A stretch of 64,000 nucleotides of DNA from Panicum virgatum. Lineage: Eukaryota; Streptophyta; Magnoliopsida; Poales; Poaceae. The notes beneath the pieces were generated by a model. That model ran no database searches, was not told where the DNA came from, and saw only the letters and a program-made list of their open reading frames with translations. Shown here one piece after another: positions 12,601 to 24,616 of this stretch. The stretch is from contig NC_053149.1 of NCBI RefSeq assembly GCF_016808335.1, positions 25,519,238 through 25,583,237 on the forward strand, given 5' to 3'. The position numbers were made by a program, and so were the translations under genes. How positions within the stretch are numbered: position 1 is the stretch's first letter; each line of letters begins with the position of its first letter.

Positions 12601-13478
12601 TAAAATTTGAGATTCATTCGACTTCACATGAACTGCCAGCAATTAAATCTTCCACAGTGCTACATGCTGAAAACTGCTGCACTATAGTTGCCAAGATTCT
12701 CTCCAAAACTGGAGCATTCTTTATTCAATGGTCATCAAATTTCTACAGCAGCTAGTATCATAAGTGCAGAGCATGAATACCAAATTTCAGGCCAATACAT
12801 TGGTTTTGATCACTCAAACATGGCTATCATGGCAGTTCAACACAGATTTTCAATATTTGTACAGATTTTCATATTTGAGCCATCCTTCCTTGAATTGAAC
12901 CAAACTTGAACTCAATTTGTAAGAACACTCTCACAAGGCATATATCCATTCAAACCACTTACTAAAAGTTGTCTCATGAATTTATCCAACACAAATCAAT
13001 CCAAACTTGATTACTTAAACATTTAATCCATTCAAACATCTCATACCAAGCAATATGTGTATATTTCCAATTCAATCAACTCATATACACCCAAATGAGA
13101 TTGACCAACACATTATCATACTTTGATAGCTCATGATCATCCAAAAACAAGAATCAACTCAAATGTTTGCAAGTCATCAAATATGTCCAATGAATTCCCC
13201 ACAACTAGATAATTGCACTTGTATGTTGAAAGCACTTTTGACTTCATTTACTTGTCATGGCATTGGAGTTTGGTGGATGCAATAAGTTTCAATTTCTTGA
13301 TTCAACCATGAGATCAACAATATGAATTTCATTTGAATCAAGTCTCCAATGCCTTCGGTACCTACATATATTCATCCATGTTTTGATAGTACCCAAACTA
13401 GGTTGGATCCTCTCAAGTAAGGAGCAACATACTTAGGCAACACCTTAGAATGAATAGTGGGATGTTTTATAATACCAA
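9612..13478 (-). other. non-coding internal domain of the copia element
   Basis: No open frame of convincing length exists on either strand over nearly 3.9 kb. Just after gag (about 13440-13340, minus) a short reading resembles the PKYVAPYLRG...VWV junction upstream of copia integrase, then stops accumulate. At 11668-12090 lie eight copies of a 12-14 base palindrome near GCGGACCGTCCGC. The rest is AT-rich with repeated ACCACTTG/CATGTG words. I see no other gene in it. Confidence 0.65.
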
Positions 13479-15404
13479 TCATAGAGGTACCATTGTCATC
13501 CTTTCTAAGCATATAATTATCATCAATTGAATAGGCTTAGAAGTTTTACCTAAGGGACATGAATAAGCCATGTGTCCCCTTTCCCGGCATAAGTAGCATC
13601 TTCTCTTTTGTTGAGACATTTCTTCCTTGTTCATTTGATCCTTCTCATTGCCTTGCTTCTTATTGTTTGCTTGAGCCTTCTTCTCAAGCTTGTTTGGGCA
13701 ACCCGAAGCTAGGTGGCCCAATGTTGCACAACTATGGCACTTGATGTGAGCAACCTCCTTCATCTTCTCTTGAATCTTGTTTTTGCTCATTATCTTGGCA
13801 TCTTGGATATGCATTGGATGCCTTGCTCTTTTTCAACCCCTTCTTGTTATCTTCTTCTTCATCTTTAAGTCATCAACTTGATATTCATGATTGATCTTGA
13901 CTTGATCTTGGGGTGTCTTCTTTTGCTCAACTTGTGGCTTTAGTTTAGTCTTCTCTTGTTGCTTCACCAATTGCTTGGTTGGGCACATTGAGGTGAGGTG
14001 ACCGCAAGTGTGGCACTTGAAGCATTTGACATGTTTAAGCTTCTCTTCTTCGTTTTTCAACTTGAGCTTTTCTTTATTGGGGCAACCATTTGCAAGATGT
14101 CCCATCTCATGGCATTGAAAGCACATAAAATGAGTGAGCTTCATTTCTTCTTGCTTCTTCATCTTCCTATTATATTTCTTCTTGCCCCATTTCTTGCCTT
14201 TGACTTTGCTCTTGTTGGAATCAATGCCACTCATGTCACCAAAGCTTCTTTGATTTTTTATTATGCTTTCAAGGGTGACTTTTGATTTTGTCCACCTATC
14301 TATCTTGTTCCTCAAATACTTCACTTTATTTTTAAGCTCATTGTTCTCCTTCAAAAGGTTAGTCTCATAAGACATAGAAGTAGAACAAGCATCTAATTGT
14401 GAAGAACATGGCATAGACAATAAACTATCACAAGAGGTGGATACATACTTCTTGCCTACATCACAAGGGTTAGCAACATTTTGCAATTGATCCTTTGACT
14501 CATGTGATGAGCTCTCACTAGTTTTAATTCCTTTATTAGAAAGCTTGTTAGTGAGTAAAGCATGATCTAGTACCAAGTTCTCATGAGCAACACTAAGCTC
14601 CTCATGAGTCAATTTTAGCTCCTCATGTGAACAACTCATGACATAAAGTAGATGCTTTTGTTGTTCACATGCGTCTTTGAGAAAGGAGTTTTCTTTTTCC
14701 AATTTGATTGTTTTAGCTAACACTTTCTCAAATAGTTTGGTCATGCTAGCATATCTACTCAATAGCTCCTCATATGAATCAAGATCAATCACATTGCAAT
14801 TTAATACCTTTGTGTCACCTTGTGACATGAAGCAATATGGTGATGGAGATGAACTTGAAGTAGCAATATCATCCATGCATGAACCAACTTGATCATCAAG
14901 TGTGCTTGGAGTAGAATCATCATTTGCAACACTTGAATTATCATCATCAATCTTGTCAAGTGAGCATGTTGTAGATTGATCATCATCATCACTTGACCAT
15001 GAGGTGGAGCAATCTTCTACAATCACCATGTTATAGATGTGCTCATCACCCTCATGTACTTTCTCCTTGGCCAAATCATCATGATCAACGGAGGCCGCCC
15101 CATATTTCTCATTGAGATAACTCCAAATCTCATGGGAGGTTTACATATCCATTATCTCACCAAGAATGCAGTCATGCAAAGATCTAAACAAGATGTTAGT
15201 AGCTTGGATGTCTAGATCCAGGCATTTCTCTTATGTTTGAGTTAGATTTCCTTCATCCAACATATGAGAAAAACCTACATCTACTGTCCACCACATTTGA
15301 GGGCAAATAAACTTAAAATTGCACATCATCCAATTTTTCCACCGTGCAAAGTGTGTGCCATCAAAAATGTGTGGACACTCAACATCTAAACCATAAGTCG
15401 CCAT
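13479..15404 (-). pseudogene. copia gag with four CCHC zinc knuckles, decayed
   Basis: The minus-strand ATG at 15404 starts MATYGLDVECPHIFDG, followed by FARWKNWMM, the UBN2/copia gag signature. The frame is broken by stops at about 15231 and 15160 (within LFRSLHDCILGEIMDM), then stays open from 15074 to 13833. This part holds an acidic Ser/Asp-rich segment, a coiled coil (LEKENSFLKDACEQQKHLL and HEELKLTHEELSVAHENL) and two zinc knuckles (CFQCHEMGHLANGC, CFKCHTCGHLTSMC) in a Lys-rich context. After a frame change near 13815-13833, 13814-13479 adds two more (CHSCATLGHLASGC, CYLCRERGHMAYSC). The knuckles would bind element RNA. Four knuckles is more than the one usual in copia gag. Confidence 0.8.
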
Positions 15405-15441
15405 TCTCTCGGGTTGGTAAGAACCACAAATGAGAGACCTC

Positions 15442-15454
15442 GGCTCTGATACCA
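15442..15454 (-). other. primer-binding site, initiator tRNA-Met type
   Basis: The minus strand reads TGGTATCAGAGCC, the common copia primer site complementary to the 3' part of initiator tRNA-Met. It lies two bases from the LTR edge at 15457, which starts TGTAGGGTTGAG on the plus strand. This sets the minus orientation. Confidence 0.9.
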
Positions 15455-15456
15455 CT

Positions 15457-18400
15457 TGTAGGGTTGAGATGGCAGACTAGAGGGGGGTGAATAGTTCTTT
15501 CTAAAACTTAAAACGTTGCCGGCTAACCGAAACAAATGCGGAATTAAACTAATCGGTCTAGCCAAGACTACACCCCTCTATCTTTAACTTGCACCTTACA
15601 AAAAGATCTTAATGGAGCAACTAAGGTGTTGGGCTAGGTAATGGGGACGTGGGTTCCCGATCTTCCGTCAGGTTCTGGATAACTCTCATTGTAGGCGGAG
15701 CGAGACACACCGATCCGGCTTCAGATCCTAAGACCCGAATCCAGCAATCTTAGCACCACAACTCCTCTGGTTATCAACTGTGTCACAACTCGGTTGACCT
15801 CGCCAAGAAAGCTAATCCCTGCAAGCGCAACGAAGAACACAAGCAAGAACTCGAAAGAACGCAGCTCAATTGAAGTGACTCTGCAGATGAAAGATTAATC
15901 TCAAAGTTGGGGTCTCACAAACCGACACGGCGGCGAAACTGTTCTCAACAGAATAATCTAAGCAAAACCCAACTAACCTAATGGCGGCTGCTGTGTATAT
16001 AGAAGAGAGAGGCTAGGGGGGCGGCCAAGGGAGTGGCCGGGCAACCCTAGGGAGTACAAGGCCTTCGGGCCCAAAAACTGGTGTCGCTGCATCCAGGCAG
16101 ATTCTGGTCGTCATGTTGTTTCGACGATTCCCATCGACTCCGAGCGTATTTTGATATGGGATTAGTTGGGTTGGAAAGCTTATCTCCTTAGCTTTCCAAC
16201 GATATATAGAACGCCCAAAACGGAGCCCGTATGTGGCCTGGGCGTCTGTTTTCGTGAGGCCTGCTCCTGCAGTCCGAACCGGACTCGCGAATAAATCGGA
16301 CTTCAATGTGGATTGGGCTTTGAACTCTATCTTCACTTGGGCCTTGGTCATATGCGTATTGGTCATGTCCTCATCACTAGGTAGAGCTCACCTAAGAAAA
16401 ACTAGTTTGCAAGGTCACGCAAACCTAGGCACTAGTACTCAAGCAAAGAGGGAACTCCTACTCATACTAGTATGCAAAGCGCACAAAGCCTAAGCACAAC
16501 TAGTAGTGCTCAAGACAAAGGCTGCTCAAGATGAGGCTAGAGAGCTCCGAATCAAGCCAAACTTAGAGATTATGATTGAATTGACTTCCTCGAATATATC
16601 TCCAAGTTCCTGCACTCAAAACACAAGCACCACAATATCAAGCAACTTCATCACAAATGTAATTTATGCATAAAGAAAAACCAGCGGGGAGACACAAGAT
16701 TTTATCTTGAGGTTCACTTGGTTGCCACCAAGCTAGTCCCCTTGAGACAAGCTCCAAGGTTGCCGCCGGTCCTCTTGCTAGTGGTGACTCTCAAGTCACA
16801 CTCTCCCACATGGAGTGCTCTCACAAGCTCTAGCACTTGACCCGACCGAACCACTTGTTGCTCTTCACGTCTCGTTCAACTAGAGTAACAAGTTCTCCGG
16901 AGCACCGCACAATCTTCTTGTGGGCTTCACGACAGAGACACACCACCAAGCCATCTAGGAGGTGGCAACCTCCAAGAGTAACAAGCACCACAAGCTTGCA
17001 ACTCGATCATCTAGTGCCAAACTCTTGCAATCTCTCAATGCAACGCACTAGAATTGCTCTCACTTAGCGAATATGATTTGCTCTAAACACAAGTGAGTTG
17101 GAGGGCTCTCAAGCACTCTCACACAAGGACACCAAGTCCCCAAGGTGCTCAACCTCTCAAATGGCCAGCCACCACCTCTATTTATAGAGGGAAGCCCCAA
17201 ACTAGCCGTTACACTCAAATCCTGTGAAAATAGAGTTTTCGCGGACAGTCCGCCCCATAGGGCCCGGACGGTCCTCCATTTCAAATCCAACGTCCATATT
17301 CTCAATAAATGCTTCTCAGAGTTGACCGTTACAGCCCGGGCGGACGGTCCACCTCACAAATGGCGGACGGTCCGCAGTTCATTTTGGACCATCATCCAGA
17401 GCCAAAAATGGTACTATTCGAGCTCAAATGAGACAACGGCGGACCGTCCGCCCCCCAGAAGCGGACCGTCTGTAGGTACATTTCCAGCAGAAATGAACCT
17501 CGGTAAAACGGCCATAACTCTTAGCTCCAATGTCCAAATTAGGTGATCTTGGACTCTATGGAAAGCTTATTCAGAGGACTACACAACGCAATTGAATATT
17601 TGATCCAAAACAAAATGGATCAAAGCAATATTCCACTCCAAGAGCCAACCTAGTTTCCAAAGAACACCGAAAAGCCTTTCTTGCTTCCCCAAGTCGATCA
17701 ACATCAACTCCAACACCTTCTCCTTTGCAAATGTGCCAACAACACCAAGTGAACAACACCATGTGCTTGTGTGTTAGCTTTTTCACAATCATTTTCAAAG
17801 GATTTTCACTTGATCTCACCACGCCACTTGATCCTAGCAACATCACAATGTTGGATCGCTCAAGTGGCACTAGATGACCGATATGCAAACAAGTTTACCC
17901 CTCTTGATAGTATGGCCATCTATCCTAAATCCGGTCATGCACTTCTCTACTCAACCTTTGACCGGTGAAATGAAATGCCCTACAAGTCAAACATTTGCCT
18001 TGCGCATTCCATTTCATCTTCCCAAATGTTGACGCCACACAAGCACCAATCTCCATCAAGCCTTTTGATCATTATCATGAGTGATATGATCCACTCCATA
18101 TCATCATATGAACTATTTGGTCCATCGATCTTGACCTTACTCGCTCTTCACTGTTGCCTTGGTCCATCGGCGCCAAGTCTTTCCCAAGCTTCACCGCCTC
18201 GCGGTCCATTGTTTCAAAGCCTTGACTTGCTCTTCACCATTGCGACCGGTTCATCGAGCCAAACCTTGTCTTGATCTTCTCCACTTTGTTCACATGACTC
18301 CAAGTCATGTCTCATATGCAATGAGTTCTTTCATCACACTATATGAACATAGCATCAACACTTAGTCATTTCTCCTCCATCGCACATGTTAATCATACTA

Positions 18401-18500
18401 GTGTCTTTGTGTGGACTAATCACCTGTGTATCTCAACATAAATACTTATTAGTCCACCTAAGTTGTCACTCAATTACCAAAACCAAACAAGGGCCTTTCA
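15457..18500 (-). repeat. copia 5' LTR with nested solo LTR
   Basis: The LTR runs from TGAAAGGCCC (minus, 18500) to 15457, about 2.3 kb once the nested insertion 15641-16376 is removed. A minus-strand TATA region (CTCTATAAATAGAGG) is at about 17172-17186. Compared with the other LTR it lacks about 325 bases after 16526, about 85 bases near 17350 and about 33 bases near 18080. Confidence 0.8.
15641..16376 (-). mobile_element. solo LTR nested in the copia 5' LTR
   Basis: The insert has TG...CA ends (TGGGGACG at the left, CCTCATCA at the right) and is flanked by CTAGGTA at 15634-15640 and 16377-16383. The other LTR has one CTAGGTA (6987-6993) at the matching point, so the empty site is visible in this window. 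A TATATAGAAGAG box near 15993-16010 reads on the minus strand as CTATATACACAGC. No internal domain is present. A diverged relative lies at about 20150-20640. Confidence 0.8.
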
Positions 18501-19110
18501 GCTATCTCTCTACATTTGGAGGAAAGGGGAGGGGTGCGAGGGTACCGTATGCTTTACAGTACCCCGCTGCAGCCCCTTCTTCCGTTATTTGAATCTTCCG
18601 GGTTGCTTTACAGGATGCCGGTGCGACCAGCCTTAACGAAAATGGACAGGAAACAGAAGGACTGTATCCCGCTATACGCGGTATCATTTTTAATCGGGCA
18701 TATTCTATTAATTTATATTTTTAAAATTTTAGAAAAATTTATTTGGCACACCATATATCCTATTTTTTTCCATAACATCAATCGGTGCACTTTACGTGTA
18801 AACATAGGAAACATAAAGTTTTAATCATATTTTTTGAAGAAATAGTTTGCATAAAGGAGTGTGTAGTGTTATATTAATATAAGGTGAATGGAGATTAAAC
18901 AATAATGCCTTCCAATAAATTTTTTGGTTCCTGCTCATTTCTGTAACCGGTATATCGCATTTTCGCTCCTATTCCCGATTATTCTGTTCCCGCTCCCGTT
19001 TCCCGTAATAAAATATGGAAATGAAAACCGTTGAAGGGTTTTCCTGTTCGTTCTCGTCCATTTTCATCCCCACCGGGGTGCGATCATTGGTCCGTTTGGT
19101 TGCCTAGTGT
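18501..19110. other. no gene seen; possible hAT-like terminal sequence
   Basis: The stretch 18940-19080 repeats words such as TTCCCGTTCCCG and GTTTTCATCCCC, reminiscent of subterminal regions of plant hAT elements, but no complete terminal inverted repeats or 8-base duplication could be placed. 18700-18930 is AT-rich without open frames. Confidence 0.3.
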
Positions 19111-19119
19111 AAAAGCATT

Positions 19120-20122
19120 CCATCCTTAAAAGAAAAAAAGTTAATTGGATCCATATCATTATAATTTCTCAAGTTGACCGATCTGTCATCACAATTCATC
19201 TATTTGGAGATATGCCATTACTATTCGTTCTTTGCTTAAGATGTGCCATTTTATACATATTAGATGCTCCTGGGTTCACTGCAGGCATCCGTATTTTCAT
19301 ATAGTCCAAACTGCCCTTGTTGCCTCTCTGTTCTCCACTTGTTGACATGTGGGCCCCACGCCATCTTCTTCCTTCTTCCTTTCTTCTCCAACCGGCCCCA
19401 AGGCCAGCCCCACAACCCCATCACCGACGACGCCGCCTCCCTCGCCAGCCACCGGTTGTCGGCCACCTACTCAAGCATCAAACATGGCGCCGCTAGAAGC
19501 GCCCTTCCCTGCCTCTCGCTGGACACTTGTCCGGGTGGAGGAGGGGGAAGAACCTTGTAGCCAGTGGGTGAGCCTCCTTGACTTCAACGCGACCATACAT
19601 AAGTGCAACTTGCTCACCTGCCTGCTTAAGGATCCGCAACGACGGCCAGGCCACTCCTGCGTCGCTCCCGCTCCTCCTCCTGCACACTACGTGCAGCCCT
19701 GCCACGCCGCACCGCACCTTGGCTCGCTCTTGCACAGCATTAGCACGCGTGCGTGCCCGAGCCGCGTCGGCTCCACACCACGCATAGCGAGGGAGGCGCT
19801 GGGTGAAGGAGATGTACGCCGGAGAGAGGGCGCCGCCGGTGGGATTGGGAGAGAAACAGAGGTTGGAGAAGAAAGGAAGGAGGAAGAAGATGATGTGAGG
19901 CCCACATGTCAACAAGTGGAGAGAAGAAAGGCAGTGGGTACGGTTTGGACCATACGAAAATCTGGAGGTCTGCAAGTGGACCCAAGAGCATCGAGTATGT
20001 ACAAAATGGCACATCTCAAGCAAAGAACGAATTGTAATGGCATATCTCCAAATAGGTGAAATGCAATGGAAAATCGGTGAACTTGAGAAATTGTATGGCA
20101 CGGATCCAACTAACCCTAAAAT
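19120..20122. mobile_element. Mutator-like foldback element with long inverted repeats
   Basis: 19140-19385 and 19870-20114 are inverted repeats of about 245 bases (outer GTTAATTGGATCC / GTTAGTTGGATCC). The same 9 bases AAAAGCATT occur at 19111-19119 and 20123-20131, fitting a Mutator-type target duplication, although the outermost 15-20 bases of the two ends do not match each other. The middle (19390-19870) is GC-rich and could be captured host sequence, as in Pack-MULEs, but I recognise no protein in it. No transposase. Confidence 0.6.
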
Positions 20123-20149
20123 AAAAGCATTTCCAAAAGACTAGCTACA

Positions 20150-20640
20150 TATGATGTAGTACTAGCCCGATCTTCCGATAGATATGGTAGTTTCCATTGG
20201 TGGAGACTCGACATTGACGATCTAGGCTTCTAATCAGACACGATTCGAAATCCTACAGCTATTACACTGTTGCTCCCTTGGTTATCAACCAAACACAACT
20301 TGATTGACCTTGCAAGCGAATCGAAGAACACAAGCAGGAAAAGGTAAACTCATAATCTGAAATTGCAGATGTATATGAAGTGAATAGCGAGATGGGGTTC
20401 AAGCTCTAATCACAAAAGTACTAATTGCTACAGTGGTGAAGAACAAGAACAGGGGCCCTGATTCACAACAAAAGGACTCGACATCATAGTTACAATGAAC
20501 ATGACTGTTTCTCAAGGGAAAACTAGCACAAAACAAAACCCAAACCCTAATGTGTGGTGGCTATTGAGACACCACGTCTACGCTATTGATTACTACTGCA
20601 GTCTAACTACGTCTGATGTCCCGCAGCAAACTATAGCACT
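20150..20640 (-). repeat. diverged LTR fragment related to the nested solo LTR
   Basis: The text GGTTATCAAC...CACAACT.GGTTGACCT followed by GAACACAAGCA aligns with 15770-15850, and further matches continue to about 20560. The fragment is shorter and more diverged than 15641-16376, and its exact ends are unclear. Confidence 0.5.
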
Positions 20641-21440
20641 CCATATAAATACGGAGCAACGAACCCGTGAGTAAGAGAACTGATCTCACTCAACTACAAG
20701 TACTACTAGCATATACTATACCAAGTAAAATACTAGAGATAGGAACCATGAATACTTATTAAAACCAGAAGAATATAGTAGCATCTATAGAGGTACAAGC
20801 TGGAAGTAGAGTGCCGACACCCCGGCATGTCTCCCAAACTACTCTCTCCCTCTCGTAGAGGTACAATTTGGAGAAGAGCACCAAAGACTAGCGCCCCTAC
20901 GGAGTACCTCTACCCTCTCCCTATTCCAGATCAGGCCTCTCTTGAGAGAGTTGATCACTTGATGGATGTGTCCTATTCTTACCTCCCCTCTCATACTTAT
21001 AGGGAGGAGCAAGGGGGCTTCTCGGCCAAGTTTCAGCATGGGAGGCACCTAGAACCGCCTTAGGGAAGCATCCAACAAGCTGCACGTCGAAGGGGAAGGT
21101 CGGTGGCGACGACCTATGGTCGGCCGACCTTGGGTCAGGCCCAACCGGCTTCCCCTTTGGCCAGGAAGCTTCCAAGTAGGCCCTCTTTGCATTGGCACAT
21201 GACTAAGCCTTTGTTATGTCGATTTTCTTACTCTGGTGAGCCCATTAATCCATGTGACGCCATGTGTTGCACTCTGATTGGTCGACACCCTTTGCCTTGG
21301 ATTGAGGAGTGTTTTTTTCCTTGCTCATGAGGTGTGTTTTCTGTCTTATTTCACCTGCATGCAAATATTTACCAACACTTGTGGAAATGATTAGTAATAA
21401 ATCCCTACCACTAGGTTGGTGCTCACCTTTTATGTATTTA
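20641..21440. other. no gene seen
   Basis: AT-rich to mixed sequence with an untranslated-leader look, containing a CCATATAAATACGG motif at about 20641 and a short GC-rich stretch at 21060-21180. It lies between an LTR fragment and a copia pol remnant and is probably internal or LTR sequence of that old element. No open frame with recognisable content. Confidence 0.4.
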
Positions 21441-21449
21441 TGCAGGATT

Positions 21450-22900
21450 TGACGGCCTAAAATTTGTACTTAAGAGCTGTCAACATCCTGCACTGTCGGT
21501 GCGGCAGCAACAGGTATCGAGATAAAAGGGCTCCTGAATCATTCGGAGTGGGAACTTATACATTCTTCTCCTCAAAGCCAATTTCTCGGGGTACCATGCT
21601 CCCCCTGACCATCTTTTCCTCAAATAAGACATCATGTCTTGTTTCTACGAACTTCATCTGTCTGTGGACAATAGAAATGATACCCTTTCGACTTATGTGA
21701 ATAGCCAATAAAATGGCAACTGACCCAATGTTTGGGTTAAACTACGATTAAGAACAAGGGTTTGTAATGCCTTCGTCTACAAACTTATCGTTAAAATGGA
21801 GTAAATTATCATACTTTTCACCATACCAATTAGAGTACGATTGCGTCTTTCAGCTACTCCATTTGCTGAGGCTCATCCATGAATATAACTATTTCTTTAT
21901 ATAGAGTTATCGATATCATGACCGCTGTACTCCCCTAACGGTCATGGTAATAGTTACTAGATCATTCTAGCCCTCAATGCATACTATGCATTGCATTTGA
22001 TTGGAGAGTATCTTTCTTTAACTGATTTCACAATCCCCCCATCGAAATATGGCATAACCTTTCTACAATAATTTCGAAACTATTCTGAATTCTAGTGAAC
22101 CAGAAGACATCTATTACTTCATTCACATGAAGTTGTTTCATAGCTAATACGGGGGTACACTTTCCTTGTTCCACTTCAAGAACTTAACAAAGTCCTTTAT
22201 TAGTGATACTTCTGCAAGTCATGCTTGCATATTTTCTTATCTTTTGTTTTGTATAACACTTCCTTCTATCCTGAAACTCACTTCAGGTCAACATGATACT
22301 ACGAGGAATGGTTTGAATTATTATTCAAAAATTCATTTTCTTATTGATGTGCTCAGCTCGGTTGATAGGTTCGACCTGTACAGCCTTAATTATTCCCCTT
22401 TCCTTTCAATCCCTGTCGGATGACTCCATTTTAGTTGCCATATTGCACATTAAAAAATGTGCATTCCATCATTAGATTACTCGGCAGCAAGCTACTGAAT
22501 TTGAGTGTGAGCATATGTATGTGAAGAGTCAGTTAACTAACTCTCCACCTTTCTCAAGATTTAACAATGGTGGTATATGGGATTGCTCCCCTTATGGCCA
22601 CAACTCATTGTGTGCTTAATGACCGTGACACTATAAAATCGCATGATCGATTCTAGGATAGCATAAGGGCTTCCCCGAACTAGTTTCGATGTGGGGGATA
22701 CACAAACAACACATGAGTCATCACAAAATTCTCCTGCCATGCAGGATATGGGTAGCATAAGTACTATGCCAAACTTCCCCTGCCATGCGGAACAATTCCC
22801 TATGAGTGACATAAATACTGGAACTGCTCTCATGAACAGAAAGTGTTTACATTAGTTTCAGAAAACAATTCTGAATGCTCTGTAACACACATGTTTAATT
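21450..22900 (-). pseudogene. copia integrase region remnant
   Basis: Minus-strand translation around 21700-21460 gives MKFVETRHDVLFEEKM followed by GSMVPREIGFEEKNVY and VPTPND. This is the characteristic stretch between integrase and reverse transcriptase of copia elements such as Angela/BARE. Further upstream (21800-22450) are fragments resembling the integrase core, and 22561-22833 may be the preceding protease/zinc-binding part. Stops and frameshifts are frequent throughout, so this is an old, dead copy with no complete domain left. Confidence 0.6.
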
Positions 22901-23900
22901 CAACGTTGATCAAATTAAACATGCAGCTGACTTCTTGCAACAAAATTTAGTCATAATGACCAAAACCACTCACTTTACTTCGTTCTATGATTAAATCTCC
23001 CCGTTGGTTCTAATTTAATTAAAAAATTAGAATACTAACAATAGCAGAAGCTTTTAGTAAGAGAATCACTAAAGTACTAAACTTATTTTGGCCCAAGGCT
23101 CTTTCCCTAGTAAAAGCAACCTGTTTGCTGCAGCCGAGTAATCTCATGTGTTGATGGAAATCAACAGTTGTCTTTCTTTTCCTCTTGGGCAAAGTCATAT
23201 GCCTTAATTTGACATTAGCCAAAAAATAAAGCATACAACATCCTCATCTACATTAATTCTACATTACCATTGAGCAGAAATAGAACTAATTCATGGAAAA
23301 CTCATCAATAAAACTTATAATATTGCTATCATCAGTGTTAGTTAGAAAAATAGCAATAACATAGATAGCTACAAGAAAAAAGAATACTCTTCCAATCAAA
23401 TATCCCATTGGATCCAATTTAATTGACAGACAAAACATCATAGCGGAAAATAATTCCATTTACTAACTACTTTGCTTGTCTACTCTCTAGAACATTTATC
23501 CAGTTGGTTCAAAATGAATAGAGATGAAATCTAGACTAAAAAAACTCAAAATACTGCTTTTGAAAAGATTGAAACTTAATTCAAAATGTCCCTTTGCTTG
23601 TGAACGGGCCAGCAGCACGACATCGGCCAAAGAAAAACATCGGCTACGCACTATGCTTGCGTGGTGGCTCAACAGCCCATTAGCTCAGCCCACTTTGGCT
23701 CACTTAACTCGGCTTGGTGCCCCGCCTGGGTCGAAAGGTGGCCTAGCGCTGGCCCGCTGCTCCTGGCAATCGATCCAGATCCGACGGTCCGGCGTAATTC
23801 TCGCCCAAACGAAACAGCGAGTCGGCCGTCATCCATTGGCGAGATGCAATAAGCTAACAACAATCCACATAATCACAATCAATCAACTAGTACCGCAACT
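22901..23900 (-). other. decayed 5' part of the copia remnant
   Basis: AT-rich sequence without open frames continues the copia remnant upstream on the minus strand. A GC-rich patch (23610-23830) resembles the leader between an LTR and gag in Angela-like elements. No LTR or primer site could be placed. Confidence 0.35.
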
Positions 23901-24290
23901 CAAAGAAAATTGATTACCGATGGAAAAGGGAAGCCGGGGTGGGGCGCGGCGCAGTGCCGGGAGGCCGGGAGGTCGGGGGGTGGGTCGCTGGAGGCCGGGA
24001 GCCGGAGCTGGGCGCGGTGCAGCTCCGTGAGGTCAGGGCAGAGCGCGTCGCGGCGCCAGGAGGCCGGGCGGGGCACATCGCGGCACCGGGACGTCGGTCG
24101 TCGTAGGGAGGTAGGGGGCTCAGGGTGGGGCCTCGGGGCGCAGGCGCGCGGAGACGGTGCGCCGCAGGGAGGTCTGGGGTGAGGCGCGGCGTCGAGGCCG
24201 GGAGTCGGGCAGGGCGGCGGCGGCCGGCTGGTGGGAGTGGCCGAGTGGGGGATGGGTGAGGCGTGGCATGAGCGAGTGAGGTTAGGTTAG
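23901..24290. other. GC-rich stretch, no gene seen
   Basis: Very G-rich plus strand (GGCCGGGAGGCCGGGAGG and similar), low complexity. Open frames on both strands are composition artefacts dominated by Arg/Gly/Pro/Ala. Confidence 0.5.
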
Positions 24291-24475
24291 GGTTTGATAT
24301 TGGGCTGGGCCATCTCGGTTGGGCTGAGTTTTCATATTTTCGGGCGGGTGCGGGTGCACCCGCGGGTGGGATTCTGGACCTGCATCCACACCCACAAAAT
24401 GTGGGTTCGGTGCGGGTGCACCCGCGGGCGGGATTTTGGACCCGCACCCGCGTGTGGAATTTCCATCCCTAGTCC
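24291..24475. repeat. possible hAT-type terminal fragment
   Basis: The stretch has two direct copies of GCGGGTGCGGGTGCACCCGCGG-like text about 75 bases apart and ends in TTTCCATCCCTA, whose complement TAGGGATGGAAA resembles Ac/hAT terminal repeats. The partner terminus was not found. Confidence 0.35.
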
Positions 24476-24575
24476 TCCGATCAAAACCCCAACCATTTCA
24501 TCCTCCTCTCAGATCTCTCGCCGGCGCGCCACCAGGTCCAACCACCCGGCAACACAGAGCGCCACTGCGCATGAG

Positions 24576-24616
<41 letters not shown>

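Larger units (their letters stand above)
6969..18500 (-). mobile_element. Ty1/copia-type gag-only LTR retrotransposon (non-autonomous)
   Basis: Order on the minus strand: 5' LTR 18500-15457, primer site for initiator tRNA-Met at 15454-15442, decayed gag 15404-13479, then about 3.9 kb without recognisable pol, a polypurine tract at 9611-9596, and a 3' LTR 9595-6969. Gag is of the copia UBN2 type with a zinc-knuckle array. Protease, integrase, reverse transcriptase and RNase H are absent, which fits the gag-carrying non-autonomous class (TR-GAG). Translation past gag gives only a short stretch resembling the gag-pol junction, then stops. The LTRs differ by several large deletions, so the insertion is old. 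The 3' LTR lacks its last 159 bases where it abuts the LTR at 5511-6968. Confidence 0.8.

Noticed and set aside
19349..20059. 236-codon plus-strand open frame
   Set aside because: It lies across the inverted repeats and GC-rich core of the Mutator-like element, overlaps equally long minus-strand frames and has no recognisable domain.
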